Made by a program: the position numbers and the translations under genes | Shown here: one piece after another, positions 32,642-43,012 of the stretch | Position numbering within the stretch: position 1 is the first letter of the stretch | How the letters are laid out: each line of letters begins with the position of its first letter | Notes under the pieces: generated by a model | What the model was told of the DNA's origin: nothing | The model's input: the letters and a program-made list of their open reading frames with translations, nothing else | Databases searched by the model: none | From: Aradus depressus | Lineage: Eukaryota; Arthropoda; Insecta; Hemiptera; Aradidae | Direction: 5' to 3' | Length of the DNA: 64,000 bases | Assembly (NCBI GenBank): GCA_963662175.1 | Contig: OY759214.1 | Span: 103,192,115 to 103,256,114, forward strand

Positions 32642-32705
32642 TGGTTTTTACCTGGCCGGATTAACGTAAGTAAATACAGTCCATTTTATTATTTTCAATT
32701 TCAAA

Positions 32706-33324
32706 ATGTCGCGAAGAAAGTCAAATTAGTCGACAGAAAAAACGATACCCCGTCGGCACCAGCGCCGACGCCGTAGATCTTCTGCTGCTGAGAAGACTGC
32801 ACCTCCCGCTATCGCGAACGAACCCCCCTGCGACGCCTCTTCTGCGCAAGCTGAACCGACATCCGCGACTTGAGCGCTCGCGCCTCCGGCCTCTTTGGAT
32901 GAAGCCTGCAACCCACGACCTCAACGCACCAATTGGCCTACTCATCGTATGCCTGGACGCAAAAGTCGGCTCGGACAGCCGCCTTCCATTCCACGCGGCA
33001 CTGAGATCACCACTCGCACACCATTCGCTACACTGATGCATGTCGCCTCCGCTCCGTTCATGGACGACTTCCGCGCCTTTTCTCGCGATTCGCTCGCTGC
33101 ATGAGCTGGCTGATCGGGAGCTGCAGCGGTACCCGCTCGCGTCAGAAGTGCTCTTGAAGGAGACCTACGGGGACGACAACGCTCCGCCGCAATCCTGGAA
33201 GCTGGGACGGATCACCCAGCTCTACCCGGGGCAAGACGCGATCACGCGAGTCGCGGATGTCGCAACGACCACCGGGGTCGTGCGCAGACCCCTTGCGCGA
33301 CTATGCCCTCTCCCAACCCAATAA
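32706..33324 (+). pseudogene. Fused Gag start and integrase C-terminus of the deleted BEL element
   Basis: From ATG at 32706 (MSRRKSN then stop) a GC-rich, arginine-rich region runs to about 33100. It then joins LADRELQRYPLASEVLLKE, SWKLGRITQLYPGQDAITRV and RRPLARLCPLP, the C-terminal tail shared with the BEL polyprotein at 5852-9775. Everything between Gag and the integrase C-terminus is missing. No single frame spans it. GC content is far above the surroundings, which points to a different family from the BEL at 4592. Confidence 0.82.
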
Positions 33325-33352
33325 TGAAGCCGAGCCTTCATGGGGGGCGGGA

Positions 33353-33735
33353 TGTTAAGTCGCGAGTTGAGTGTGGGTGAATTCGGGAACACGCCGAGAC
33401 AATCGATAGGAGTCGGCGGGACTCTTGAACTACATGAGTCAGTAAGCAGTTGGGCACCACGCGGGGTGGACTGAGTTGGTTGAGTTGGCTGTTACCACGC
33501 GGGTATACAGTGAGTCGTTTGTTACCATGCGGAAGTGAGTTGTTTTGTTACCACGCGGGGTGGACTGAGTTGGGCACCACGCGGGGTGGACTGAGTTGGC
33601 TGTTACCACACGGGTATAAAGTGAGTCGTTTGTTACCATGCGGAAGTGAGTTGTTTTGTTACCACGCGGGGTACCAGGTGTTGTTTTAATAAATCTATCT
33701 ATTGATTCTCATTTAACCTGTACCCAAATCCAACA
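33353..33735 (+). repeat. 3' LTR of the deleted BEL element
   Basis: It matches the left LTR but has one extra internal unit (ACTGAGTTGGGCACCACGCG) and lacks CAACTGGAAG near its end, so the LTRs have diverged by repeat slippage more than by substitutions. Confidence 0.9.
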
Positions 33736-34227
33736 ATAATATTTATAAAATAACTACCAGTTTGCTTGTAGAAGGTGAGGAGTTATCTTTTATATTCCAT
33801 ATTTACACATAAAAAACACAACACTCATCAGATTCAATCGAAATGTCTACTTTTGTTATACTTTTTTAGTCGAACTTTTCTTATAACTTAAAACTATTGA
33901 AAATATTATCATTTCTATTCTAAGTATGAGGTGATCGAATTTAGCGACCTCAAGTGTAGAAAGAAAGATTTTTAAAGACAAATCTTATATCAACGTTTAT
34001 ATTATAAATTGATATTGTTTATAACATGTTTTTGTAATTTTAGTTCTGAAAAGAATATATACTTTAACAAAAAATAAAATCTATTTCATGTTTATACCTT
34101 AGAAATAATATAAATCCATTGTTAAATGCATAAATAAACATTTTATTGCAGTTTGTAAAAAAAGGGGGCCCCAAAAATTTTAAGGGCTTAGGGCCTCCTA
34201 TTCGCTTAATCCGGCACTGGCCGTTCA

Positions 34228-34782
34228 GAAGAAGTGGAAGACTACTTTCAGGACAAAGTAAGAATGTGTAGGGTTCTGAAAATAGACTTCTCACTGCTCA
34301 AAACGCAGATACTAGAAGGACTATGGTCGAAGGAATTGAGTGACCATTTATTGGGTATGAGACACGCGGATGAGGATGAACTCAGGGAATCTATAGTCGA
34401 GTATGAAAGATTAAATCGTGCACGTGTGGAGAGGACTACTCGAGGTAAGAACTGGGATTTGACGCAAGATTCCTATACCAATAAAAAGGAAAAGAATCAA
34501 GGTCCACAAATGAAGAGTGATAATATTAGTGGTGGATGGTCTGCGCATAAGGCGACTGGGCATAGAGCGATAGAAACATCTAAAATGTCAGACATGAGGA
34601 AAGGATCAGTTACACAGAGAGATGGAATTAGGTGTTATACGTGCAGGAAAGAAGGGCATATTTCTCGAGACTGCCCAAAATCAGGCCTAGGAAGAGTGAG
34701 TTGGAGGTGCGGAAAAGCAGGTTACATGTCTAGAGAATGTATTACGAAGGAGGCTGAGCCTGTGAACAGGATAAGAGGATAA
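34228..34782 (+). pseudogene. Gag C-terminal part with zinc knuckles (Gypsy-like element)
   Basis: The frame resumes after the hAT with SEEVEDYFQDKVRMCRVL, LLKTQILEGLWSKELSDHLL, then two knuckles: CYTCRKEGHISRDC and RCGKAGYMSREC. The second lacks its first Cys (WRCGK for CYRCGK type) and has Tyr where His is expected. It would bind genomic RNA in the virus-like particle. The frame stops at 34780, and pol is missing beyond. Confidence 0.87.
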
Positions 34783-34811
34783 AAACTGTGAGTTGCCTCT
34801 ATCAACCTGAG

Positions 34812-35254
34812 ATAACAAATTTTCAGAAGTGGGTGAACAAATAATCAGCGATCTGGACGCACAGCTCAGAGATTTTATTCACCAAGAGTATGTGCCACCC
34901 AAAGAGCGGCAAGACCAGACTAGGGAGCGAGTTAAAAAAGTACAGGAAGCGTCGAAGGAGAGATTCGATAAACGAATTTACCGAGCCACTAAATACGACG
35001 TTGGAGATTTGGTATTCGTAAAGAGTGTACCATCACAGTCAGGGGTACCCACGAAAACACAACCAATATTTAAAGGACCAATGGTAGTCATTGGGGTGAG
35101 AGGAGGAGATTCCTTTAAGATTAGAGATCTGCGAGAGGATCGCAGACGCCAGTTCATCACCTCAGCCCACGTGAGCGATTTAAAACTTTGGAGACCAGAA
35201 ATCGATGAAGAGAAAGAGGACTCGCATGAGGAGGGAGAGGAACAATTGGGGTGA
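34812..35254 (+). pseudogene. Integrase C-terminal domain joined to a leader-like sequence
   Basis: ATAACAAATTTTCAGAAGTG at 34812-34831 is identical to 30985-31004, the end of the 5' LTR and start of the leader. Directly after comes an integrase tail: VPPKERQDQTRERVKKVQEA, FDKRIYRATKYDVGDLVFVK, IFKGPMVVIGVRGGDSFKIRDL, FITSAHVSDLKLWRPE. Protease, RT, RNase H and integrase core are all missing between here and gag. Confidence 0.85.
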
Positions 35255-35528
35255 GACACTTGGACAACTGAGGAGATGCGAACCAAGAGGAAGAGGACTC
35301 GCATGAGGAGGGAGAGGAACAATTGGGGTGAGACACTTGGACAACTGAGGAGATGCGAACCAAGAGGAAGAGGACTCGCATGAGGAGGGAGAGGAACAAT
35401 TGGGGTGAGACACTTGGACAGCTGAGGAGATGCGAACCAAGAGGAAGAGGACTCGCATGAGGAGGGAGAGGAACAATTGGGGTGAGACACTTGGACAGCT
35501 GAGGAGATGCGAACCAAGAGGAAGAGGA
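35216..35528 (+). repeat. 77-bp tandem repeat in the Gypsy-like 3' region
   Basis: GAGGACTCGCATGAGGAGGG recurs at 35216, 35293, 35370 and 35447. The first unit overlaps the end of the integrase frame (EEKEDSHEEGEEQLG), so the array expanded from the coding 3' end. 77 is not a multiple of three. Confidence 0.93.
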
Positions 35529-35597
35529 AAAGGCCAGCCTACCTCCAGGACTATCAGTAATCAAATTGAGGACAATTTGCTTCGGGATGGCCGTGTG

Positions 35598-35752
35598 TGA
35601 TAAGTATCGAGTAGTAATCGAAGGCAGACAGTGAGTGTGAGGTTAACTGTGAACGTGGTGTGAACTGTGAACTGGATCTGTCTTTGTATTGTGTTTCATT
35701 TGTTTTACTACATAAACTTTTATTAAACCCAACAATCAAAGAGGCCATAACA
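35598..35752 (+). repeat. 3' LTR of the Gypsy-like element
   Basis: Starts TGATAAGTATCGAGTAG, ends GGCCATAACA, followed by ACTG. It differs from the left LTR by indels in the middle. Confidence 0.88.
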
Positions 35753-35930
35753 ACTGTATCCTCTGTAATGATCGATTCGACAATACGTATGGGGGTCCTA
35801 CGAAGCTTTGTATATGAACACAGTTTGTTTGGAGTAATGGATTGATTGTAGGGACAGGTCTGAGAGTAACACAAGTAACTTACTTACGTAATTAACTGGA
35901 TCCTCTGTAATGATCGATTCGACAAAACAC
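35753..35930 (+). repeat. 133-bp tandem repeat, right part
   Basis: Continues the left array with AACTGTATCCTCTGTAATGATCG and TCCTACGAAGCTTTGTATATG. It has an insertion (AGTAATGGATTG) relative to the left copies. Confidence 0.88.
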
Positions 35931-36549
35931 TCCCCTGGTAGTCTTAGAGTTTGACCGTGTACCATCTCCGTCATTGATCCTGGCGATTAAACCGAACAAA
36001 GGATCAATAATTTACACGGCAAAATTTCTGTTCAATGGTTGGTGGCGTGACATTTGACGGCAGTTTTTCGTCAACGATGCCACCTTTCTACTAAACCATT
36101 GCATTGTTAGTGGAAAGCTGTAGTTCTGTTATTATGTTATTAGAAGATCTATACTATTCATAAGTAAAACTTACAAAACTGAACATTTATATTGAAAAAA
36201 ATAATGAGAAAGAAAATCAAAATAATCCTGTTAAAATACAGGATACAGCTGTGGAACTTGGTAGTGAAATATTTGATATAACCTTTCCCTCTTAAAAAAA
36301 TTGTCTATTATTTTTAAAAGTTTATTATTTATTGTTTATTTACAAAATTATTGAGTTTTTTTTTCGTTTTTCTTTACATAGTTCATTTTCCATTACAATT
36401 GACATTTTATAGTTCCTAGACTTGGTGTTAACTGAAGCAAGTACAACTCCCGAGGATTGGTAGTATCTGCGGTCCCAAATATCAGGGAGTACACCTTCCA
36501 TTAATCATAATTACTTATACATAACTCACTGCATTGCTTAACTTAAGTC

Positions 36550-37803
36550 ATGGAAGGAGTGGGAATATTACCCGATCCAAAACCGCCCGATCCTAAGGCC
36601 ATTAACGGATCGTCATTCAAATTAACAGGAAAATGGAGCAGAAAGTATTTAATAATGTCGTTAGATGATCAGGTTTCTAACAAATCATTCAACGATTTCA
36701 GTCCCTTCAAGGTCTGTCGCTTTATAAAAAGCTATGGCCCACAAGTTGTAATTAAATTCCTCAGAAATGGATCAGTACTACTTGACGTAGGGGTAGAAAA
36801 AGATTTTCTGAACTTACAAAATATTAAAACTTATGAAGATACTGCCGTCACATTCTCTCCACACAGGTTTCTAAATTACACGAGGGGTGTCATCTCTTCC
36901 TTTGAGCTAATAAACGGCTCTGAAGACGAGGTCCAGACAGAATTAGAGAGTCAAGGGGTAGTCAGGGTGAAGAGGATCATGAAGACAGTCCACGGCCAGA
37001 AGGTCCCCACCCCTTCACTCATCCTCACCTTCGAGAAGTGCCAACTTCCCGAGAGAATCCTCCTCGACTTCATCGTTATGAGAGTCAGACCTTATGAACC
37101 CAATCCTCTTCAATGTTTCTCATGCTACCAATATAGACATTCATTCAACCGATGTGAAACCAAAATGTGTGGGAATTGTGGTCAAGCAGCTCATGGTGAG
37201 TGTCAGAACCCATCTAAATGTAGAAACTGTAACGAGGCGCATCCCGCATTCTCTCGTAAATGCCCTGTATTCATTAGAGAGAAAGAGATAGAGAATATTA
37301 GATGCTGGGAGAGAGTCTCATATAGACAGGCAGACGCTATCTTTGCAAGTCGGCCTGTCCCTACTGAAGCACCGTCCTACTCACAGGTTGTGGCGGCACC
37401 TTCTGCCACCGAAACACTCTTGGGGAAAATAGAGCAACTTGCGAGTATAGTGGAATCACTTGCTTCAAGATTCGTAGTTTTAGAAACAGTAATTACATCT
37501 AAAACAGTTTGTAATAGTACAGAAACTATTTTAATAAAGCCCTCCGATGCAACTGTTACACCTGTTCCAAAAACAGATAATCAGGTCAAAAACAATTCTG
37601 AAAACAATGGCCCTAAACAGATTGCACCAAAACCATCTATTTTCGTTCAACTGCCAGCCGTTAGCGACTCCAATAGCGGGAGTCCCAAACCTCAGTTCTC
37701 AAAACGGTCTTTGGGTAATACCGCTTCTGGATCTGGTCATGAGAAGGAGACCTCTGCCGTTCCTCTACGGCCCAGAGAAGCCAGAACCAACAAAAAAAAG
37801 TAA
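36550..37803 (+). CDS. ORF1 (gag-like RNA-binding protein) of the I-like element
   Basis: A 417-residue intact frame. The N-terminal part (about 45-185) resembles the RRM-like fold region of such proteins (FSPFKVCRFIKSYGPQVVIKFL, GVVRVKRIMKT). Three zinc knuckles follow: CFSCYQYRHSFNRC (about 190-203), CGNCGQAAHGEC (about 208-219) and CRNCNEAHPAFSRKC (about 224-238). A Pro/Ser-rich C-terminus with a putative coiled segment (LLGKIEQLASIVESLASRFVVLE, about 300) ends in a basic tail. It should coat element RNA into a particle. The ATG at 36550 is the first in a frame opened just after a 5' UTR. Confidence 0.9.
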   Translation: MEGVGILPDPKPPDPKAINGSSFKLTGKWSRKYLIMSLDDQVSNKSFNDFSPFKVCRFIKSYGPQVVIKFLRNGSVLLDVGVEKDFLNLQNIKTYEDTAVTFSPHRFLNYTRGVISSFELINGSEDEVQTELESQGVVRVKRIMKTVHGQKVPTPSLILTFEKCQLPERILLDFIVMRVRPYEPNPLQCFSCYQYRHSFNRCETKMCGNCGQAAHGECQNPSKCRNCNEAHPAFSRKCPVFIREKEIENIRCWERVSYRQADAIFASRPVPTEAPSYSQVVAAPSATETLLGKIEQLASIVESLASRFVVLETVITSKTVCNSTETILIKPSDATVTPVPKTDNQVKNNSENNGPKQIAPKPSIFVQLPAVSDSNSGSPKPQFSKRSLGNTASGSGHEKETSAVPLRPREARTNKKK

Positions 37804-37894
37804 CCTGCACTTTCAATTAGTTATCATCTTTAAGTATTTTTTTTCTCTTTTTTTAAACTAATGAATCTATCTTTTAAGGCAGCCTTCATACCAG

Positions 37895-40800
37895 ATGTTC
37901 TATTATTTTGTCACACCTTCCAAAATCAAGATTGAAATGATCATACTACAGTGGAATATAAATGGATTGAAGTTACACAAAAATGAATTCCAATCTTTGC
38001 TTAGTACGCTGAACATCTCTGTTGCGTGCTTACAGGAGACACATCTCAAGCCCTCCGATGACTTTGAACTCCGTGGATTCAAGATATTTCGTGGAGACTA
38101 CGTGGGAGGTAGGATAGCTTGCGGTGGGGTCTGTATCATGGTCAAGGACGAAGTGCCCAGCTCGGAGCTGCACATCAGGTCCAACCTGCAGGCGGTAGCA
38201 CTCCGGATCCTGGCTCCCCATCCGTTCACATTATGCTCCTTGTACTTACCCCCAAATCAAGAGTTCACTGAGGAGGACTTAAGGGATGTTTATGTCCAGT
38301 TACCCGCCCCGATGCTAATGGTAGGAGATTATAATTCCCATAATGTAATGTGGGGATCCGATCATACGGACGGAGAGGTAGGAAGATAGAAGCATTCATT
38401 GATCTCTGCCAAGTGAACATACTTAATGACTTCTCGCCTACCTATGTCTGCCTCAGGTCGGGTAAAGCCACCACAATTGACCTCAGTTTAGCCAGCCCTA
38501 ATTTGCACCCACTAATCACATGGAGTACTCTGGATGACACACATGGAAGTGATCACTTCCCAATCGTGTTAGAAACTTTGAGGAAGTTGCCCATCAAGCA
38601 ACGCCCACGACGTTGGAAAACTACAGACGCAAATTGGTCATTATATGAAGACTTAGCTCAACTTAATGACCTCGACTTCAACGAGCCTATAGATTCACTT
38701 GTCGAAGACTTGAACAATCGATTATTAAGAGCAGCCACAGAAGCTATTCCGCGGACCAAGGCTGTTCCAGGTCGTTTACCTGTCCCCTGGTGGTCTGAAG
38801 AATGCGACAAAGCAGTGAAACGGAGGAAAAAAGCTCTGCGAGTCTTTCTAAACAGGCCATCAACGCAAACCTTAGATCATTTTAAGGCTGCCAGGACCCA
38901 TGCTAGATACATTATCAGAAGGAGTAAACGATTATCCTGGCAGAATTTTCTAGCACAAATAAACCACAATACACCAATAAGAACAATGTGGGAGACAGTA
39001 AGGAAAGTAGGAGGATATGGTTATTCTCCTGGCGTAACTGCACTGGTGGTCAACAATTCTGTCATATTTGAACCCAAAGATATAGCAAATCATTTAGGAA
39101 AGCATTTTCAGGATAACTCTGCCTCATATAATTACAGCCACACTTTTAAACAAATCAAGGCCTCGAGAGAACTCCTTCCCTTACAAATTCATATTAACCC
39201 CCTGGATCCATTGAACCAGCCCTTCACCGAAACTGAACTTCTTGCAGCATTAAACTCAAGGAGAGATTCTTCTCCTGGTTTAGATGACGTGTGCATAGGG
39301 ATGGTAAAACATCTCAACAAAATCAATCAAAAGATAATTCTAAAAGTTCTGAATAAGATATTTACCACCGGTGGGTTCCCCAAGCTGTGGCAAAGAGCGA
39401 TAGTGGTAGCCATCTTGAATAAAGACAAAAACCCTCTAACTCCCTCTAGTTCGACCCATATCCTTAACATCCTCTATCTGCAAACTTCTTGAAAAATTAG
39501 TCTCTTTGAGGCTAAACTGGTTCTTAGAGTCTCAGGGACTGCTGCCACAGTGGCAGAGTGGTTTCAGGAAAGGTAGGGGCACTATTGACAACTTAGTTGG
39601 TCTAGAGGCGGCTATTCTGGAGGCTTTCAACGCAAAAAGAAAGTTCCTCGCTGTATTCCTTGATATTGAGTGTGCCTTCGATAGAACGTGGAGGAGGCAT
39701 ATCCTGGACACTCTCCTTAGTTACCGCGTCAATGGCAATATTCTTATGTTTATCCAGAATCTTCTGGACAATAGATCATTTCAAGTACGCTGTGGAACCT
39801 CTCTTTCTGATGACTATCTGCTGGAAAATGGTGTACCACAGGGGTGTGTACTTAGCCCCACACTATTTAGTATTGCCATTAACAAGGTTCTGGAAGTTTT
39901 TGATGCGCCAGTCCGTGGAATGCTTTACGCCGATGACTTAGTGATATATTCTGCAGAGAAATGTCTAGTAACTTTACAGGGACAGCTTCAGACTGCTATT
40001 GATAAAGCCACAGGTTGGTTAGCTAGTATCGGATTTAACGTCTCATTACCAAAAACCACTGCGGTTCTTTTTAGCAAAAGACGTCCTACAGTGATCCCAG
40101 CTCTCACATTATTTGGTAATTCAGTGAAGATGGCTGACACGGTCAGATTTCTAGGTTTGACTTACGACCGCACCTTAACCTGGACGCCTCATATCAAGGC
40201 TCTTTGTGCAAGCTGTCTTCGATCACTAAACTGGCTGAAAACGGTTGGTAACACTTCCTGGGGTGCTGACCGTACTAGTATGCTGATGCTATACAAAAGC
40301 CTGATACGATCCAAGTTGGACTATGGGTGCTTGGCTTATGGTTCCGCCAGCCCAAGGACATTACAGATGGTTGACAGTGTCCATCACACAGGCCTCAGAA
40401 TAGCTACAGGTGCGTTTCGATCCAGTCCTACCATCAGCGTTTGTGTGGACGCGGGAGAATTACCTTTACAATATAGAAGGGATCAATTAATACTAACCTA
40501 CTATGCAAAAATTCAAGCCCTACACACCCATCCACTTAGCAAGCTGTTCCCGAACGATCAACACCCCCGGAATAATATGGACTTTCCTGGTCGTCAAAAA
40601 CCCTTCCCAACACGAGTTGCTTTGCTTTTGGAAGAATATAACATCGACACCCCCAGATTGCAAAGATTAGGCTTAACGCGCACTGAACCCTGGTTAATAC
40701 CCGCACCAAAGATATGCCTCAACCTGACCAAATTACTAAAGAAAGACACCCCCCCTTTAGTATATCAACATGAGTTTATGAAGATCAAAAATGATTTCCC

Positions 40801-41611
40801 CGACGCAACGTTTATATATACAGACGGGTCAAAACACCCTAACGGAGTAGGAGCTGCGGTGGTTTTCGATGAGAGGATCTACCTATTTGCCCTTCCTTCA
40901 CTGTGTAGCAACGTGACAGCGGAATTAGTAGCTATTGGCAAGAGTCTGAACGTCTCTGTCCCCAATGGAAGCCAACTGATAGTCTGCAGTGATTCCCTGT
41001 CGGCTCTATTGGCCATGGGGAATCTGTATTCAGAAGATCTCCTTGTCCAAAATATATTGATGGCCCTATGGTCATTAGGAAGAAACCAGACTTCAGTTAC
41101 CTTCCTCTGGATCCCAGGTCATTGCGGCATTGCAGGTAATGAGTCAGCAGACAAGAATGCCAGGCGCGCCATTCTAGAAGGACTACCCACATCCGAAGTC
41201 CCTGTAAGTGACTTCGTTGCCTACATCAAAGAAAGAGTTTGGATCAATTGGCAGATTCGGTGGCTCGGTGTGACAGATAATAAGCTAAGGACCATTAAAA
41301 GCTCCACTCGCGTCTGGAACACTTCAATACGAGAAAAAAGGAAAGAAGAAGTAATTTTAACTCGGTTACGTATAGGGTACACGAGGCTGACCCATGGATA
41401 TCTGATGGCTCGGGAACCCCCTCCTCTGTGTCAGTGCTGCGGGGTGGGACTGTCTGTCAGACACATTCTGACTGAATGCATGGCATATAGTCCCCAGCAT
41501 GAAAATTGCAACCTTGCGGTGGATATTTCCGAAATTCTATCCAATAATAGCTTCCAAATTACCCAACTATTTAATTTCTTACAATTCACAAATCTGTTAT
41601 CTAAATTATAA
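37895..41611 (+). pseudogene. ORF2 polyprotein (AP endonuclease, RT, RNase H) with two frame changes
   Basis: Endonuclease: LQWNINGLKLHKNEFQSLL, QETHLKP, VGDYNSHNVMWGSDH (37935-38375), then after a one-base loss near 38375, GSDHFPIVLETL. RT: SPGLDDVCIGMVKHL, then after a compensating one-base gain near 39449, RPISLTSSICKLLEKL, SGFRKGRGTIDNL, AVFLDIECAFDRTW (catalytic Asp), NGVPQGCVLSPTLFS and LYADDLVIY (about 39924). RNase H: IYTDGSKHPNGVGAAVV, TAELVAIG, CSDSLSALLA, WIPGHCGIAGNESADKNAR, all four acid positions present. The C-terminal motif is CQCCGVGLSVRHILTEC. Native start is probably the ATG at 37895 or 37937, the latter directly before IILQWNINGL. Only two single-base changes separate it from an intact frame, so it is a fairly recent insertion. 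Confidence 0.92.
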
Positions 41612-41796
41612 AACAAAATTATCTTCATCACATAGCCTTTCTATTCCGTACATATTTTCTTTATTATTATTAATCTACGCCTATCCAAATTAGCCCGCTC
41701 GGATCCCCACAGACCTGCATCCATCAGGCATCCATGACCCTCGTGGTCGAAATGCCTTAAAGAAGAGAGAAAAAAAAAAAAAAAAATCCTGTTAAA

Positions 41797-42594
41797 GGAA
41801 GAACAACCTTACAAAAAAAAAAAAAAAAAAAGAGTCATATCAAATTGATAAATTATTGAAGAGAAATATTAATTTAATTATATTATGGATATTTCCTTTA
41901 TGTAATTAATACCAGTATAATAAATTGGGGAGCTTCTAGCAGAATTCTTTTTCTCGGGGGGATAATTTAAGCTAATTTGATAATTTGACCCTCCCCCCCC
42001 CCCCCCCCCCTGATATAAAATGTTCGTAAGAAATGATCGTATTGATAAAATAAAAGACAATTTGAAATAAAAAAAATTGTATTTATTGCAATTATACATC
42101 GAACACCGAATAATCGTCTTAACTTTTTCATTGCTGCATTAAATTACTTCAAATAAAATATATCAATAAAAATATATAAATCTATCAATAAAATATATAA
42201 ATAGCATAAAATATATAAATATATAAAAACACAGGTCTCAAAAGCACTGGAGTTATTTTTAAAAGTTTCTTTATTAGTTTTCCAAAACATGTTTGACTCT
42301 TCTTGACAAATCTTTCAAGTTTTACGTGGAAAAGCTTGTACCCAAGCTTTAAATAATAGTGGATGTAAATATGCAGACATGTCAGGTATAATAAATAAAT
42401 GATACTAAAATGACAATTATTTTTCAAAATTCAAACAATTGGGAAAATCCTAGTCAGCGAGACAATAGAATAAAAAAAATGTCTAGAAGTACTGAGACCA
42501 TATGATTTCTGTAGGATTCAATACTGAATTTGAGAACTAAGTACAGATGGCGCTATCCAATAGCGCCATTTCTTAGCGCGAAAGTAGTAGATTT
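41797..42594. other. AT-rich spacer with poly-C tract
   Basis: A C-run lies at about 41992-42011. ATATATAAAT-type repeats occur near 42165-42230. No coding signal. Confidence 0.45.
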
Positions 42595-42595
42595 T

Positions 42596-42724
42596 AAATT
42601 CAAAAACTTACGTAAGATCAAATTCTTTACCCCCCTCCCCTATAGTAAGAATTAGTAATATTGAGCTTATCCCCCCCCCCCCCCCCCCCCCCCCTAAAAG
42701 TCTTACGTAGTTTATGAATGACCC
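42596..42724 (+). mobile_element. Short MITE-like palindromic element with internal poly-C
   Basis: ATTCAAAAACTTACGTAAGA on the left pairs imperfectly with the reverse complement of TCTTACGTAGTTTATGAAT on the right. A C-run of about 24 bases lies inside (42671-42694). It is small, has inverted ends and no coding, so MITE-like. The flanks show no clear target duplication. Confidence 0.5.
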
Positions 42725-42782
42725 CTTATGATACGAAAGATATTTTTCTTCTGGATGCATAAATGAAAATAATAAAATGAAG

Positions 42783-43012
42783 TCCTTCACTGAACAGTTC
42801 ATTCTTTTAAAATAAGATAATACAGAATAATGGGATTAATTTATAAAATGAAATTGTCCTTCACTGAACAGTTCATTCTTTTAAAATAAGATAATACAGA
42901 ATAATGGGATTAATTTATAAAATGAAATTGTCCTTCACTGAACAGTTCATTATTTTAAAATAAGATAATACTGAATAATGCAATTATTTTATAAAATAAT
43001 AAAATGAAATTA
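42783..43012 (+). repeat. 74-bp tandem repeat, three copies
   Basis: TCCTTCACTGAACAGTTCAT starts at 42783, 42857 and 42931. The first two units are nearly identical; the third is diverged at its end. Confidence 0.93.

Larger units (their letters stand above)
32274..33735 (+). mobile_element. Deleted BEL/Pao element nested in the hAT
   Basis: LTRs 32274-32641 and 33353-33735 (TGTTAAGTCGCGAG...CCAACA type ends), a 5-bp duplication ATAAT at 32269-32273 and 33736-33740, and a purine tract TGGGGGGCGGGA before the right LTR. The internal part is only about 710 bp. Confidence 0.92.
31864..34219 (+). mobile_element. Non-autonomous hAT transposon nested in gag
   Basis: Ends CAGTGCTCGATTA and (reverse complement) CAGTGCCGGATTAAG form imperfect TIRs; further in, both ends reach a GGGGCCCCC block. 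The 8-bp flanks GCTGTACA (31856-31863) and GCCGTTCA (34220-34227) match at six of eight positions, a decayed hAT target duplication. The Gag frame resumes on the other side, confirming the insertion. No transposase is visible. About 890 bp remain after removing the nested BEL copy. Confidence 0.8.
30818..35752 (+). mobile_element. Gypsy-like LTR retrotransposon, internally deleted, hosting hAT and BEL insertions
   Basis: LTRs of 173 and 155 bp (TGATAAGTAT...CCATAACA) lie at 30818-30990 and 35598-35752. The 4-bp duplication ACTG flanks it (30814-30817, 35753-35756). Gag is present in pieces; protease, RT, RNase H and the integrase core are missing, and only an integrase C-terminal domain remains. 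The LTRs differ by several indels and substitutions, so it is older than the BEL element at 4592. Confidence 0.9.
36236..41786 (+). mobile_element. Nearly complete I-like non-LTR retrotransposon (ORF1, EN-RT-RNase H)
   Basis: A 12-bp duplication AATCCTGTTAAA at 36224-36235 and 41785-41796 frames the element, with a poly(A) tail just before the right copy. It has a 5' UTR of about 310 bp, ORF1, a short gap, ORF2 with endonuclease, RT, RNase H and a final zinc motif, and a 3' UTR. RNase H after RT places it in the I superfamily. Confidence 0.88.

Noticed and set aside
35157..35564. Long overlapping minus-strand frames rich in Ser/Leu
   Set aside because: They are antisense to the 77-bp tandem repeat and integrase tail, open only because of the repeat composition.
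36165..36294. Short coding-like tail (KENQNNPVKIQDTAVELGSE) before the I-like element
   Set aside because: Only about 40 codons, crossing the proposed element border at 36235, with no start or clear splice site; could be chance.
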